The notes beneath the pieces are model-generated. The model saw nothing but the letters and a program-made list of their open reading frames with translations. It was not told the origin of the DNA and searched no databases. From Acidobacteriota bacterium (lineage in GTDB: Bacteria; Actinomycetota; Acidimicrobiia; Acidimicrobiales; Ilumatobacteraceae): a stretch of 64,000 nt of DNA. Of the stretch, positions 1-9,279 are shown piece by piece. Made by a program: the position numbers and the translations under genes. The DNA is taken from the NCBI GenBank assembly GCA_018969685.1, contig JAGWXX010000003.1:1-64000 (forward strand). The letters run 5' to 3'. Numbering within the stretch: position 1 is the first letter of the stretch; each line of letters begins with the position of its first letter.

Positions 1-1701
1 GCCGCGCGTCTGGCCGATGTACTCCACGATGAAGTCGCCTGGGTAGTGGCTCTCGAACCAGTCGCGGTTCTCGAACGGGTAGTGCACCTGCGCAAAGGGC
101 ATCGAGCCGCTCTCGAACCAGCAGTCGAGCACCTCCGGCACGCGGCGCATCGTCGATCGTCCGGTGGGATCGTCGGGATTGGGCCGCACGAGGTCGTCGA
201 TCGCCGGACGGTGCAGGTCGGCGACCCCGGGCCCGAAGTCGCGCTCGAGTTCCTCGATGCTGCCGTAGACGTCGGTTCGGGGGTGCGCAGGATCGTCGCT
301 CTTCCAGACCGGGATGGGCGCGCCCCAGAACCGGTTGCGGCTGATCGTCCAGTCCCTCGCGTTCGCCAGCCACTTGCCGAAGCTGCCGTCCCGCAGGTGG
401 TCCGGCACCCACTGAATCTGCCGGTTCAACTCCACCATCCGCTGCTTCACCGCCGTCACGTCCACGAACCACGAGCTCACGGCCCGGTAGATCAACGGCG
501 TCCCGGTCCGCCAACAGTGCGGGTAGGAGTGGACGTACGACTCGTGCCGCAGGACCGCCCCGCGCTCCTTGAGCGCCCGCGCGATCAGCGGATTCGCGTC
601 GAAGACGAGCATGCCCTCGTAGTCCGGCACCTCGGAGGTGAACCTGCCGCGCGAGTCGACGGGCACGACGAGGTCGATGCCGTTCTCGGCGCAGGTGCGC
701 TGGTCGTCCTCGCCGAACCCGGGTGCCATGTGCACGACGCCCGTTCCGTCCTCCGTGGTGACGAAGTCGCCCGCCAGGACGCGGAACGCGCCGTCCCGGC
801 CCGCGAACCAGGGAAACAGCGGCTCGTAGCGCAGGCCGACGAGCGCCGAGCCCCGCACCGTTCCCGACTCGACGTAGCCGTCGAGCTCGCGCGCGTAGGC
901 GACGGCGCGCGCGGCCGCGAGCACGACCGTGTCGCCGTCCCGCGTCATGCGGACGTAGTCGACGTCCGGCGCCACGGCGAGCGCCAGGTTGCTGGGCAGC
1001 GTCCACGGCGTCGTCGTCCACGCCAACAGGCGCGATCCGTCCTCGAGCCGGAAGCCGACCGTGAGCGCCGGATCCTGCACCTCGCGGTAGGCGTCGTCCA
1101 TGCGGGTCTCGGTGTTCGACAGCGGGGTCTCGAGCGCCCACGAATACGGCAGGACGCGGAAGCCCTCGTAGATGAGACCCTTGTCCCACAACCGCTTGAA
1201 GGCCCACATGACGCTCTCCATGTAGGTGGCGTCCAGCGTCTTGTAGTCGTTCGCGAAGTCGACCCACCTGGCCTGACGGGTGACGTAGCGTTCCCAGTCG
1301 CTCGTGTACTGCAGGACCGATGACCGGCAGTGCTCGTTGAACCGGTCCACGCCGAAGTCCTCGATCGCCTGCCGGCCCGAGATGCCCAGCTGCCGCTCGG
1401 CCTCCGCCTCGGCGGGCAGGCCGTGGCAGTCCCAGCCGAACCGGCGCTCGACGCGGCGGCCGCGCATCGTCTGGTAGCGCGGGACCGCGTCCTTCACGAA
1501 CCCCGTCAGGAGGTGGCCGTAGTGCGGGAGGCCGTTGGCGAACGGCGGACCGTCATAGAAGACGTATTCGTTCGCTCCGTCCGTCCCTGCCGCACGCTGG
1601 TCGATGGAGGCCCGGAACGTCCCGTCCCGCTCCCAGAACTCGAGTATTCCCCGCTCGATCGCAGGGAAGTCCGGCTGCGGATCGACGTCGGGGTATGCCA
1701 C
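1..1701 (-). CDS. ileS: Isoleucyl-tRNA synthetase, N-terminal part (3' end outside window)
   Basis: Minus-strand translation gives [12 protein letters not shown]...[53 protein letters not shown] (class I aaRS HIGH-type region typical of IleRS). GTG start at 1701 preceded by TACACT 8 nt upstream. Confidence 0.93.
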   Translation of the reverse strand, partial: MAYPDVDPQPDFPAIERGILEFWERDGTFRASIDQRAAGTDGANEYVFYDGPPFANGLPHYGHLLTGFVKDAVPRYQTMRGRRVERRFGWDCHGLPAEAEAERQLGISGRQAIEDFGVDRFNEHCRSSVLQYTSDWERYVTRQARWVDFANDYKTLDATYMESVMWAFKRLWDKGLIYEGFRVLPYSWALETPLSNTETRMDDAYREVQDPALTVGFRLEDGSRLLAWTTTPWTLPSNLALAVAPDVDYVRMTRDGDTVVLAAARAVAYARELDGYVESGTVRGSALVGLRYEPLFPWFAGRDGAFRVLAGDFVTTEDGTGVVHMAPGFGEDDQRTCAENGIDLVVPVDSRGRFTSEVPDYEGMLVFDANPLIARALKERGAVLRHESYVHSYPHCWRTGTPLIYRAVSSWFVDVTAVKQRMVELNRQIQWVPDHLRDGSFGKWLANARDWTISRNRFWGAPIPVWKSDDPAHPRTDVYGSIEELERDFGPGVADLHRPAIDDLVRPNPDDPTGRSTMRRVPEVLDCWFESGSMPFAQVHYPFENRDWFESHYPGDFIVEYIGQTRG

Positions 1702-1728
1702 GGCGGGCAAGTGTACGCAGGGGGCTGC

Positions 1729-1977
1729 TCAGCAGCCGAGGATCAACCGCTTCACCACGAGGTTGAGGAAGAGCACCACGACGATCGGCGAGATGTCGAT
1801 CGGTCCGACGCTCGGCAGGATCCTCCTGACGGGCTCCATCACCGGATCGGTCACCGCCGACACCAGCCGCGCGACCTGTCCGACGGCCCCCCGAGGATCG
1901 ACGGGGAACCACGACAGCACCACCCGCACGAAGACGAGCATCACGAACAGGTCGACGAGTCCGCAGAGGACGTCCAC
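1729..1977 (-). CDS. YggT family membrane protein
   Basis: 82 aa; LFVMLVFVRVVLSWFPVDPRGAVGQVARLVSAVTDPVMEPVRRILPSVGPIDISPIVVVLFLN; adjacent to sepF as in many Gram-positives. Confidence 0.9.
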   Translation of the reverse strand: MDVLCGLVDLFVMLVFVRVVLSWFPVDPRGAVGQVARLVSAVTDPVMEPVRRILPSVGPIDISPIVVVLFLNLVVKRLILGC

Positions 1978-1979
1978 GC

Positions 1980-2603
1980 CTACCCGATCCTGACGGTGCG
2001 CGTCGCGCGGGGCCGCAGCATGAACACCCCGGCCGCGACCCTGTCGATCGAGCCCTCGGTCGCGTAGACCAGCCCGCTGGCGAAGTCGATGAGACGTCGC
2101 GCCGTGTCCTCGTCGGCCCGCCCGATGTCCATCTTCACGGCCTTGCCCGACTTCAGCAGGTCGCCGATCTCCTTGGCCTCGTCGTACTGGACCGGGTTGA
2201 CGTTGACCACCTCGCCGGTCGGAGCCGCAGGCCCGCGCCCGCCACCCCGCGCGATCGGCTGGACATGGACGCCGGAGTCGTTGGCGCGGGACGGCCTGAC
2301 GCCCGGAGGAGCGGGTCGCGACGACCCGGGGCGCCCGGACCCACGGCCGACACCCGGCCGGGGACGGCTTCGGGGCTCGTCGTACCCCTCGTCGTAGTCC
2401 TGGTCGTAGTCCTCGTAGTCCGGGTCGTACTCCTGGTCGGCATCGTCGGTGTAGTCCTCCTCATACCGGCGGCCCCGTCCGTACCGGTCGCGCCCTCCGG
2501 CCGGCGGGCGCATGCCGGAACGACCTCCACCCTGTGGATAGTCGTCGTACGGATCCTCTCCCCCGAGGCCCAGGTACTCCATGGCGCGACGCATCAGCGA
2601 CAT
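1980..2603 (-). CDS. sepF: Cell division protein SepF
   Basis: MSLMRRAMEYLGLGGEDPYDDY...; C-terminal NPVQYDEAKEIGDLLKSGKAVKMDIGRADEDTARRLIDFASGLVYATEGSIDRVAAGVFMLRP. Start placed at ATG 2603 rather than the upstream ORF start 2693. Confidence 0.93.
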   Translation of the reverse strand: MSLMRRAMEYLGLGGEDPYDDYPQGGGRSGMRPPAGGRDRYGRGRRYEEDYTDDADQEYDPDYEDYDQDYDEGYDEPRSRPRPGVGRGSGRPGSSRPAPPGVRPSRANDSGVHVQPIARGGGRGPAAPTGEVVNVNPVQYDEAKEIGDLLKSGKAVKMDIGRADEDTARRLIDFASGLVYATEGSIDRVAAGVFMLRPRATRTVRIG

Positions 2604-2613
2604 CCCCGACAGG

Positions 2614-3291
2614 CTACCGGTCGATCGTCCCGTCCGGGACTCGCGGTCCGAACAGCGCCGATCCCACGCGGACCATGGTCGAGCCCTCCGCAACGGCGTC
2701 CTCGAAGTCGTCGCTCATGCCCATGCTGCGCTCCGCGAGGCCGAGGTCGTCCGCGATCCTCGTCAGGGCACGGAATGCCGCGCGTCGCGCAGGCACCGAC
2801 GGCTCCGTCGGGCCGAGGGTCATCGCGCCGGCGACCAGGAGCCCCGTCGCCCGCATCGACGCCACCAGCCGCCCGGCCTCCTCCGGCGCGCACCCTCCCT
2901 TCGTCGGCTCCCCCGTGAGGTTCACCTGCACGAAGACGGTCGCACCGGGCGCCCGCCGGGCGATTTCCGCCGCCACGGAGGCACGGTCGACCGACTGCCA
3001 GACGTCCACGACCCCGGACACGGAGCGCACCTTGTTCGATTGGATCCGCCCGATGAAGTGTACGGGGAGGGACGTCCGAGCCACTGCAGCCTTCGCTGCC
3101 AACTCCTGCGCATAGTTCTCCGCAATTGCGTCGCAACCTGCTGCCGCTGCGAGTTCCCACGCACCGGCCGGATGCGACTTCGTCACCGCGACCAGTGCAA
3201 CACGCCGGTCGGTCAGCTCAGCGATACGGCGGCGGATGTCCGCCGCACGCTCCACGACGCGCGCCACATCGCCGGATTCGGCCGCCGACAC
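2614..3291 (-). CDS. YggS/YlmE family pyridoxal-phosphate-binding protein
   Basis: RRRIAELTDRRVALVAVTKSHPAGAWELAAAAGCDAIAENYAQELAAKAA...VHFIGRIQSNKVRS...SMGMSDDFEDAVAEGSTMVRVGSALFG. Confidence 0.92.
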   Translation of the reverse strand: MSAAESGDVARVVERAADIRRRIAELTDRRVALVAVTKSHPAGAWELAAAAGCDAIAENYAQELAAKAAVARTSLPVHFIGRIQSNKVRSVSGVVDVWQSVDRASVAAEIARRAPGATVFVQVNLTGEPTKGGCAPEEAGRLVASMRATGLLVAGAMTLGPTEPSVPARRAAFRALTRIADDLGLAERSMGMSDDFEDAVAEGSTMVRVGSALFGPRVPDGTIDR

Positions 3292-4374
3292 CTACTTCAG
3301 GAAGTCCGGGATGTCGAGCTTCGTGGCGTCGCCGGTCACGTCATTCCCGAAGAGCTCGCGGATGCGCTGGCCCTTGGTGTCGGTCGCGCCGGCGGAGGGG
3401 CGCTGCACGGGCTTCGTCGGGGAATCGGACCTGTCGAAGCCAGCCGCGACGACGGTGACCCGGATCTCGTCCTCCAGCTCGTCGTCGATCGCCGCACCGA
3501 AGATGATGTTTGCGTCCGGATGGGTAACTGCCCGGACGATCTCGGCAGCGGCGGTCACCTCGAACAGCCCGATGTCCGACGGGCCAGTGATGTTCAATAG
3601 CACGCCGCGGGCGCCGTCGATGCCGTACTCCAGCAGGGGAGAATTCAAGGCCGCGTTGGCCGCAGCGACCGCCCGGTTGTCGCCTGTGCCGACGCCGATG
3701 CCCATTGCCACGGTCCCCGCGTTCTTGAGCACCATCCGAACGTCGGCGAAGTCGGTGTTGATCAGCGCCGGCGTCGTGACGAGCGTCGAGATGCCCGACA
3801 CGCCCTGCAGGAGGATTTCGTCGGCCTTCTTGAATGCCTCGAGGAGGCTCGTCTTGTCGGTTGCGATAGAGAGCAGACGTTCATTCGGCACGACGATCAG
3901 CGTGTCCACCTTCTCCCGCAGCTTCGGGATGCCCGCCTCGGCCTGCAACATCCGGCGTCGACCCTCGAAGACGAACGGCTTGGTGACGATCCCCACCGTC
4001 AGCGCACCCGCCGAGCGCGCGATGTCGGCGATGACCGGCGCGGCACCGGTCCCGGTGCCGCCTCCCTCACCCGCCGTAATGAACACCATGTCAGACCCTG
4101 CGATCAACTCCTCGAGCTCCTCACGGCTCGCCTCCGCCGCGAGCCGACCCACCTCAGGGTCGCTGCCGGCGCCGAGTCCGCGTGTGATCTCCCGGCCGAT
4201 GTCGATCTTGAAGTCGGCATCGCTCATCAGCAGCGCCTGCGCGTCGGTGTTCACCGCCACGAATTCGACGCCCTTCAGGCCGGCATCGATCATTCGGTTG
4301 ACGGCGTTGACCCCTGCGCCACCGACGCCGATGACCTTAATGACAGCCAGGAAATTCTGTGGACCGGTGGTCAT
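3292..4374 (-). CDS. ftsZ: Cell division protein FtsZ
   Basis: [35 protein letters not shown]...[22 protein letters not shown]-terminal LDIPDFLK. Confidence 0.98.
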   Translation of the reverse strand: MTTGPQNFLAVIKVIGVGGAGVNAVNRMIDAGLKGVEFVAVNTDAQALLMSDADFKIDIGREITRGLGAGSDPEVGRLAAEASREELEELIAGSDMVFITAGEGGGTGTGAAPVIADIARSAGALTVGIVTKPFVFEGRRRMLQAEAGIPKLREKVDTLIVVPNERLLSIATDKTSLLEAFKKADEILLQGVSGISTLVTTPALINTDFADVRMVLKNAGTVAMGIGVGTGDNRAVAAANAALNSPLLEYGIDGARGVLLNITGPSDIGLFEVTAAAEIVRAVTHPDANIIFGAAIDDELEDEIRVTVVAAGFDRSDSPTKPVQRPSAGATDTKGQRIRELFGNDVTGDATKLDIPDFLK

Positions 4375-4466
4375 GCAGGACGACCCCGGTCGTGGCTGGG
4401 CTCTCGGAACGCGGGCGACACCGTGTCCCTAGCCTTACACATTCCGGGCCCGGAGGTGGGCACCCT

Positions 4467-6758
4467 CTAGCGAGTCTGCACCACGGGGTCGCCGCTCGAC
4501 AGATCCACCGTCTGCAGGTCGTTCGGGTCCTGCCGACGGAGCAGCACCACCAGATTCACCAGCTTGTTGCGCATGTCGACCGGCTCGCCGAACGACACGA
4601 CGGTGCCCGTCGCCAATGTGATCGTGACCTGTCCGGTCTCGGTGACCCCGAAGGAGGCCACCAGGGGCTCGAGCTCCGGCGGCAGGGACCGCGACAGCTG
4701 CGCCGTCGCCCGAAATGGCAGGTCCGCGGTCGCACCCGGCGCCAGATTGGGGCCGGTTCCCCCGATGCGGGCATAGTCGGTCGGTGTCCCCTGCACCACG
4801 GCAAGCACGTGGCCCGAAACGTCGATCACCCGGGCGGATCCGTCCACCCCGGCGAACCACGCCACCGGCACCCGTTCCTCCAACTCGATCACAATACGGT
4901 CGGGGAAGTACCTCGAGATGCGCGCCCGCGCGACCCATGGATCCTCCTCCAGCTGGCGCCGAGCCTCGGCGGTGTCAGCGGTGAGCACGGACACGCCCAA
5001 CAGCGAGTCGACGACGCCCGCCACGCGCCCGGCATCCACGTAGCGATCCCCCTCGATCTCGACGTAGCGAACCCCGACCACCGGAGAAGCCAGCACGACC
5101 AGCGCGCCGGCAATGAGCGTCACCACCACGAGCGTGCCATAGAAGATCCGACGGCGGCGGCGCATGAGGAGCTCGCGGGAGGTGAGCACCGGCCGGTTGC
5201 GGCGAACCGACGCTCGGAGTCTCGCCAGCAACCCGGGCCGCACCGCGCCGGCTGAGTACCCACCCTCCCCCGCGGATGCCTCCCCTTCCAGCGACCCGTC
5301 GGTGATCACCACGACATGTTCCGACGACGGCGCGACGTGGGCGGTTCCCGCTCGTCGGTCGGCCATTGACCCGGCATCAAGTTCGCCGAAGCCGCCGAAC
5401 ACCACGTCGTCGACGATGACTACGCGCGACCGGCCGGACTTCTCCTTCGCCACGACGGGCGGGACCGCCGGGGGTTCCTCGTCGAGGATCTCGTCGTGTT
5501 CGCCCCGGTCCTCGGACGGCAGGACATTCGTCGATGGACCGACAGCGTGCTCGCCATCGGGATCCACGTCCCCGTCGCCGTCCCCGCCGACGAATGCAGC
5601 GAGCAGATCGGCGCGGGCCTCGTGGCCGAGCCGCTCCGGCTCGACGTGCGCGCCACCCGGCGCCACATCGGGTGCGACGAACGGCAGGGACGGATCCGCG
5701 GCCGTGCCGTCGGGCACGACCCCGTCGAAGACGTGCTCGAGCCTGACGGTCGCGACGCCGTGGTCGGTGACGTCGGCGAGCAGTTCATCCACGGCGCCGT
5801 CGGCTCCCTGGTCGAAGCCGAGCAGGCGGATCTCGCTGCGCATCCGGTACCCGTGGGCGTCCTCCACCCGCCGGCGGACCTCCGCCATCAGCGCCACCAC
5901 GTCGGCACTGCGCCCGCCCTCGTCGGCCTGGATGAAGTTCGCGTGCTTCGTGGACACCTCCGCGGAGCCGATCCGCAGACCGCGCAGTCCGAGGCCGTCG
6001 ATGAGCGCTCCCGCGGACACGCGCCCCGGCTCCGGATTGACGAACACCGAGCCGGCGTTGTGCCCACCCGGCTGGTTGTCGCGCCGCCACCGGACGATCT
6101 CGTCGATGGTCGCCTGTCCGTCCGAGGCGTCCGCGGCCCACTCGAGACTGACCGTGGCGGACAGCACCACGTGGTCGTCGCCCAGTGCCGATCCGCGGAA
6201 CCGGAGGCCGAGGGCCTCCGCCGCGACGGGGCGGTCCAGTCCACGGCGGAGATGGAAGAGGTGCACGCGCTCCAGCGACGCAGCCATGTCGGAGCCGTGG
6301 CCCCCCGCGTTCATCCGCACCGCCCCACCGACCGAGCCGGGGACGCCCACTGCCCACTCAAACCCCGAGAGGCCCGCCGCCACCGACCTGCGCGCCGCGA
6401 CCGGCAGCGCCACCGAGCCGCCGAAGGTCGCCAGCGCAGGTCCACCTCCGCCCCCGGAACGGGACGGCACGTCGATCTCGTCGCAGGCGCCCCCGAGGAC
6501 GACCACGAGGCCGGCGAAGCCCGCGTCCGACACCAGCAGGTTGCTGCCCTTTCCCACGACCACCGCAGGGACGTCCAGGCCATCGAGCGCCGCGGAGATG
6601 CGACGGAGGTCGGCGACCGATCCCGCACGGACGAGCAGCGCCGCGCTGCCGCCGACCCGGTATGTCGTCATCGGCCCCAGCGGGACGTCGCGCGCCGCAA
6701 CCGGTCCCAGACGCTCTGCGAGGACGGCGAGGCCGTCCGCGACGTCCCCGCCGCTCAC
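4467..6758 (-). CDS. Fused MurB (UDP-N-acetylenolpyruvoylglucosamine reductase) - FtsQ (POTRA-domain divisome protein)
   Basis: One stop-free frame: PMTTYRVGGSAALLV...GVPGSVGGAVRMNAGGHG...EIRLLGF (MurB), acidic linker of roughly 190 aa, then [46 protein letters not shown]...DPWVARARISRYFPDRIVIELEERVPVAWF (FtsQ TM + POTRA). GTG start at 6758 overlaps the murC stop (GTGA). Confidence 0.9.
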   Translation of the reverse strand: MSGGDVADGLAVLAERLGPVAARDVPLGPMTTYRVGGSAALLVRAGSVADLRRISAALDGLDVPAVVVGKGSNLLVSDAGFAGLVVVLGGACDEIDVPSRSGGGGGPALATFGGSVALPVAARRSVAAGLSGFEWAVGVPGSVGGAVRMNAGGHGSDMAASLERVHLFHLRRGLDRPVAAEALGLRFRGSALGDDHVVLSATVSLEWAADASDGQATIDEIVRWRRDNQPGGHNAGSVFVNPEPGRVSAGALIDGLGLRGLRIGSAEVSTKHANFIQADEGGRSADVVALMAEVRRRVEDAHGYRMRSEIRLLGFDQGADGAVDELLADVTDHGVATVRLEHVFDGVVPDGTAADPSLPFVAPDVAPGGAHVEPERLGHEARADLLAAFVGGDGDGDVDPDGEHAVGPSTNVLPSEDRGEHDEILDEEPPAVPPVVAKEKSGRSRVVIVDDVVFGGFGELDAGSMADRRAGTAHVAPSSEHVVVITDGSLEGEASAGEGGYSAGAVRPGLLARLRASVRRNRPVLTSRELLMRRRRRIFYGTLVVVTLIAGALVVLASPVVGVRYVEIEGDRYVDAGRVAGVVDSLLGVSVLTADTAEARRQLEEDPWVARARISRYFPDRIVIELEERVPVAWFAGVDGSARVIDVSGHVLAVVQGTPTDYARIGGTGPNLAPGATADLPFRATAQLSRSLPPELEPLVASFGVTETGQVTITLATGTVVSFGEPVDMRNKLVNLVVLLRRQDPNDLQTVDLSSGDPVVQTR

Positions 6759-9244
6759 GCGCCCGCCGAGCCGAACAGCGACAGGAGTTCGCCGGGAAGG
6801 TGCTCGATGTCGCCGCACCCCATCGAGACGCACACGTCGCCGGGCCGCAGCAGCGCGGCGACGCCCGTCGCGAGGTCCGCCCGCGACGGGATGTACGCAA
6901 CCTGCGCCGACGGGTGCCGCTCCCGGATCGCGCTCGCCACGAGCTCCCCCGTCACCCCGGGGATCCGTTCGGTGCCGGAGGCGTAGATGTCCGTCACCAC
7001 GACGACGTCGGCCGCGACGAACGCGTCGGCATATGCGGGCGACATGGAGCTCATCCGGTTGTAGCGGTTCGGTTGGAACACCGCGACGATCCTCGACCAA
7101 CGGCCGTCGCCGTTCCGGCACGCCGACAGGACGGCGTCGATCTCGCGGGGAAGGTGGGCATAGTCGTCGACAAAGGTAATTCCGGCGGCAGAGCCTCGGA
7201 CGTCGAACCGCCGGCCGACGCCGGCGAACCGCTCGAGCGAGGCCGCGGCTCCGCCCGCGTCGGCGCCGAGCGCCGAGGCCATGGCGATCGCGGCCGAAGC
7301 GTTCAGGACGTTGTGGGCGCCGCGGACCGGAATCGCGGCGCGGAGCACCGTGCCGTCCGGCCCGCGCAGCGAGAACGACATCCCATCGGACAGCGGACGC
7401 ACGTCGCCGACCAGCCAGTCCGAGGCGGCGGTGGTGCCGTAGGTCGATGCCGTCCGCACGCGCCTCGCGATCGCGGCGCACGCGTCGTCGTCGGCGCACG
7501 CCACGACGGGACCGCGCACCCCGTCTGCGAAGCGTTCGAACGCATCCACGATCGCCCCGAACGAGCCGTACCGGTCGACGTGGTCCACGTCGACGTTCGT
7601 CACGATTGCCGCGGCCAGCGGCAGACGGAGGTGCGTGCCGTCGCTCTCGTCGGCCTCGATCACGAAGTGCCGACCCGATCCCCAACGGGCGCTCGCGCCG
7701 AGGCCCCGCGGGTCTCCCCCGACCAGCCATCCCGGTTCGAGCCCCGCGTCGCGCAGGATCGTGGCGAGCATCGCCGTCGTCGTGGTCTTGCCGTGGGTGC
7801 CGGCGACGCCCACCGAGTCGCGCAGCGCGCACACCGAGGCGAGGAACGACGCCCTGATCAGCGGAGACGCCCCCGCACGGCGGGCGGCGACCAGCTCCGG
7901 ATGGAGCGCGGAGATCGCACTCGAGTAGGCGACGACGTCCGACGACTGCACGTGCGATGCGTCGTTGCCCACGAGCAGCGGGACGCCGTCGATGCCGCCC
8001 TCGACGGTGCGCACGTCGCAGCCGGAGGTCCGGTGCCCCATCCCCGCCGACACTGCCGCGAGCGCGCCCATGCCCGGTCCTGCGACACCGAGCACGTGCA
8101 CCGTGCGCGGTCGCGCCAGGTCGGTGGGCGACGCGCCGTGCACCGCCGACTCGAGCACCTCCACGAACCGGGGCCGGCGGTGGAGCGCGCCCGCGGCGCG
8201 GGCACCGAGTGCCAGCGCCGTCCGTGCGCCGGGATCGGCGAGCAGCCGCCCGACCTGTCCGACGACGGAGTGCACGGACTCGTCGTCGACCACGACGGCC
8301 GCGCCGGCATCCCCGAGCGTCCGGGCGTTCACCACCTGGTGGTCTCCCGCAGCCCCGCGCCAGGGCACCTGCACCGACGCGACGCCGATCGCCGACACCT
8401 CGGCGATCGTGCTCGCACCGGACCGGCACACCACGAGGTCGCTCGCTGCATAGACGTCCGCCATGGACTCGGTGCTCGGCATCCTCCGGTAGAGGAGCCG
8501 TCCATCCTCGCCGTGCGCCGTCTCGGGCGCGGAGATCGTCGCGGCATAGCGGTCGCCGCAGAGGTGCAGGACCGTCGCCCCGCAGCCGATCAACCGGACC
8601 GCAACCTCGTTTAGCAGCGCCGAGCCGAGGGACCCGCCCACCACCGACACCACCGTGCCGTCGGCGGGAAGGCCGAGCCCGGCGCGGGCGGGTGCGCGCC
8701 GCGACGCGGCGTCCAGCGCGCGCACCTCGCGCCGCACCGGGGCACCGGTGGGAACCGCATTGGGGAGCCCGCTCGGCAGGTACGCCACGGCCGACGCCGC
8801 GGCGGTCCGTGCCTGCACCCTCGTGGCGAGACCCGGGGTCCTGTCGTACGAGCAGGTCACGACGGGGATGCCGAGCCGCGTCGCGGCACGGCACGCCGGG
8901 ACGCTCGCGTAGCCGCCCACCGACACGACCACTGCGGGGCGCAGCCGCCGAAGGAGGCGCCGCGCCTCCGACGTGGCGCGGAGCACGGTGAACGGCAGCC
9001 GGACGTTGCGCAGCAGCGCGCCGGGTCGCAGGCTCCGGCGCAGGCCACCCACGCGCAGCAGCGTGCAGCCGAACCCCTCGGCCGGCACCATCGCCGCCTC
9101 GACGCCCGCCGCCGAGCCGACGTAGTGCAGCTGCGACGCGTCGTATCCGGCGTCGACCAGCAGCTCGAGCAGGGCCAGCGCGGGGACCACGTGGCCGCGC
9201 GTTCCGCCGCCCGTCACCACGGCGAACGTCGCGGGACCAGCCAT
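6755..9244 (-). CDS. Fused MurG (lipid II GlcNAc transferase) - MurC (UDP-MurNAc-L-alanine ligase)
   Basis: One stop-free frame from ATG 9244: MAGPATFAVVTGGGTRGHVVPALALLELL...GGSLGSALLNEV...VCRSGASTIAEVSAIGVASVQVPW (MurG), then RTVHVLGVAGPGMGALAAV...GVAGTHGKTTTTAML...FVIEADESDGTHLRL...TNVDVDHVDRYGS...VFQPNRYNRM (MurC), stop at 6755. Confidence 0.9.
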   Translation of the reverse strand: MAGPATFAVVTGGGTRGHVVPALALLELLVDAGYDASQLHYVGSAAGVEAAMVPAEGFGCTLLRVGGLRRSLRPGALLRNVRLPFTVLRATSEARRLLRRLRPAVVVSVGGYASVPACRAATRLGIPVVTCSYDRTPGLATRVQARTAAASAVAYLPSGLPNAVPTGAPVRREVRALDAASRRAPARAGLGLPADGTVVSVVGGSLGSALLNEVAVRLIGCGATVLHLCGDRYAATISAPETAHGEDGRLLYRRMPSTESMADVYAASDLVVCRSGASTIAEVSAIGVASVQVPWRGAAGDHQVVNARTLGDAGAAVVVDDESVHSVVGQVGRLLADPGARTALALGARAAGALHRRPRFVEVLESAVHGASPTDLARPRTVHVLGVAGPGMGALAAVSAGMGHRTSGCDVRTVEGGIDGVPLLVGNDASHVQSSDVVAYSSAISALHPELVAARRAGASPLIRASFLASVCALRDSVGVAGTHGKTTTTAMLATILRDAGLEPGWLVGGDPRGLGASARWGSGRHFVIEADESDGTHLRLPLAAAIVTNVDVDHVDRYGSFGAIVDAFERFADGVRGPVVACADDDACAAIARRVRTASTYGTTAASDWLVGDVRPLSDGMSFSLRGPDGTVLRAAIPVRGAHNVLNASAAIAMASALGADAGGAAASLERFAGVGRRFDVRGSAAGITFVDDYAHLPREIDAVLSACRNGDGRWSRIVAVFQPNRYNRMSSMSPAYADAFVAADVVVVTDIYASGTERIPGVTGELVASAIRERHPSAQVAYIPSRADLATGVAALLRPGDVCVSMGCGDIEHLPGELLSLFGSAGA

Positions 9245-9279
9245 GTGCGCCGCAAATCTACGCCACGGCCGAAGGACCG

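Noticed and set aside
46-1323. 425-aa plus-strand ORF at the window start
   Set aside because: Antisense of ileS, whose minus-strand translation is clearly IleRS ([18 protein letters not shown]).
2390-2460. GTCGTAGTCC quasi-repeats as an intergenic regulatory repeat
   Set aside because: Inside the sepF coding region and explained by the Asp/Tyr-rich linker codons.
4375-4466. Possible structured element in the ftsQ-ftsZ intergenic region
   Set aside because: Only 92 bp with promoter-like TAGGGAC/GTAAGGCT sequences; no convincing long inverted repeat found by eye.
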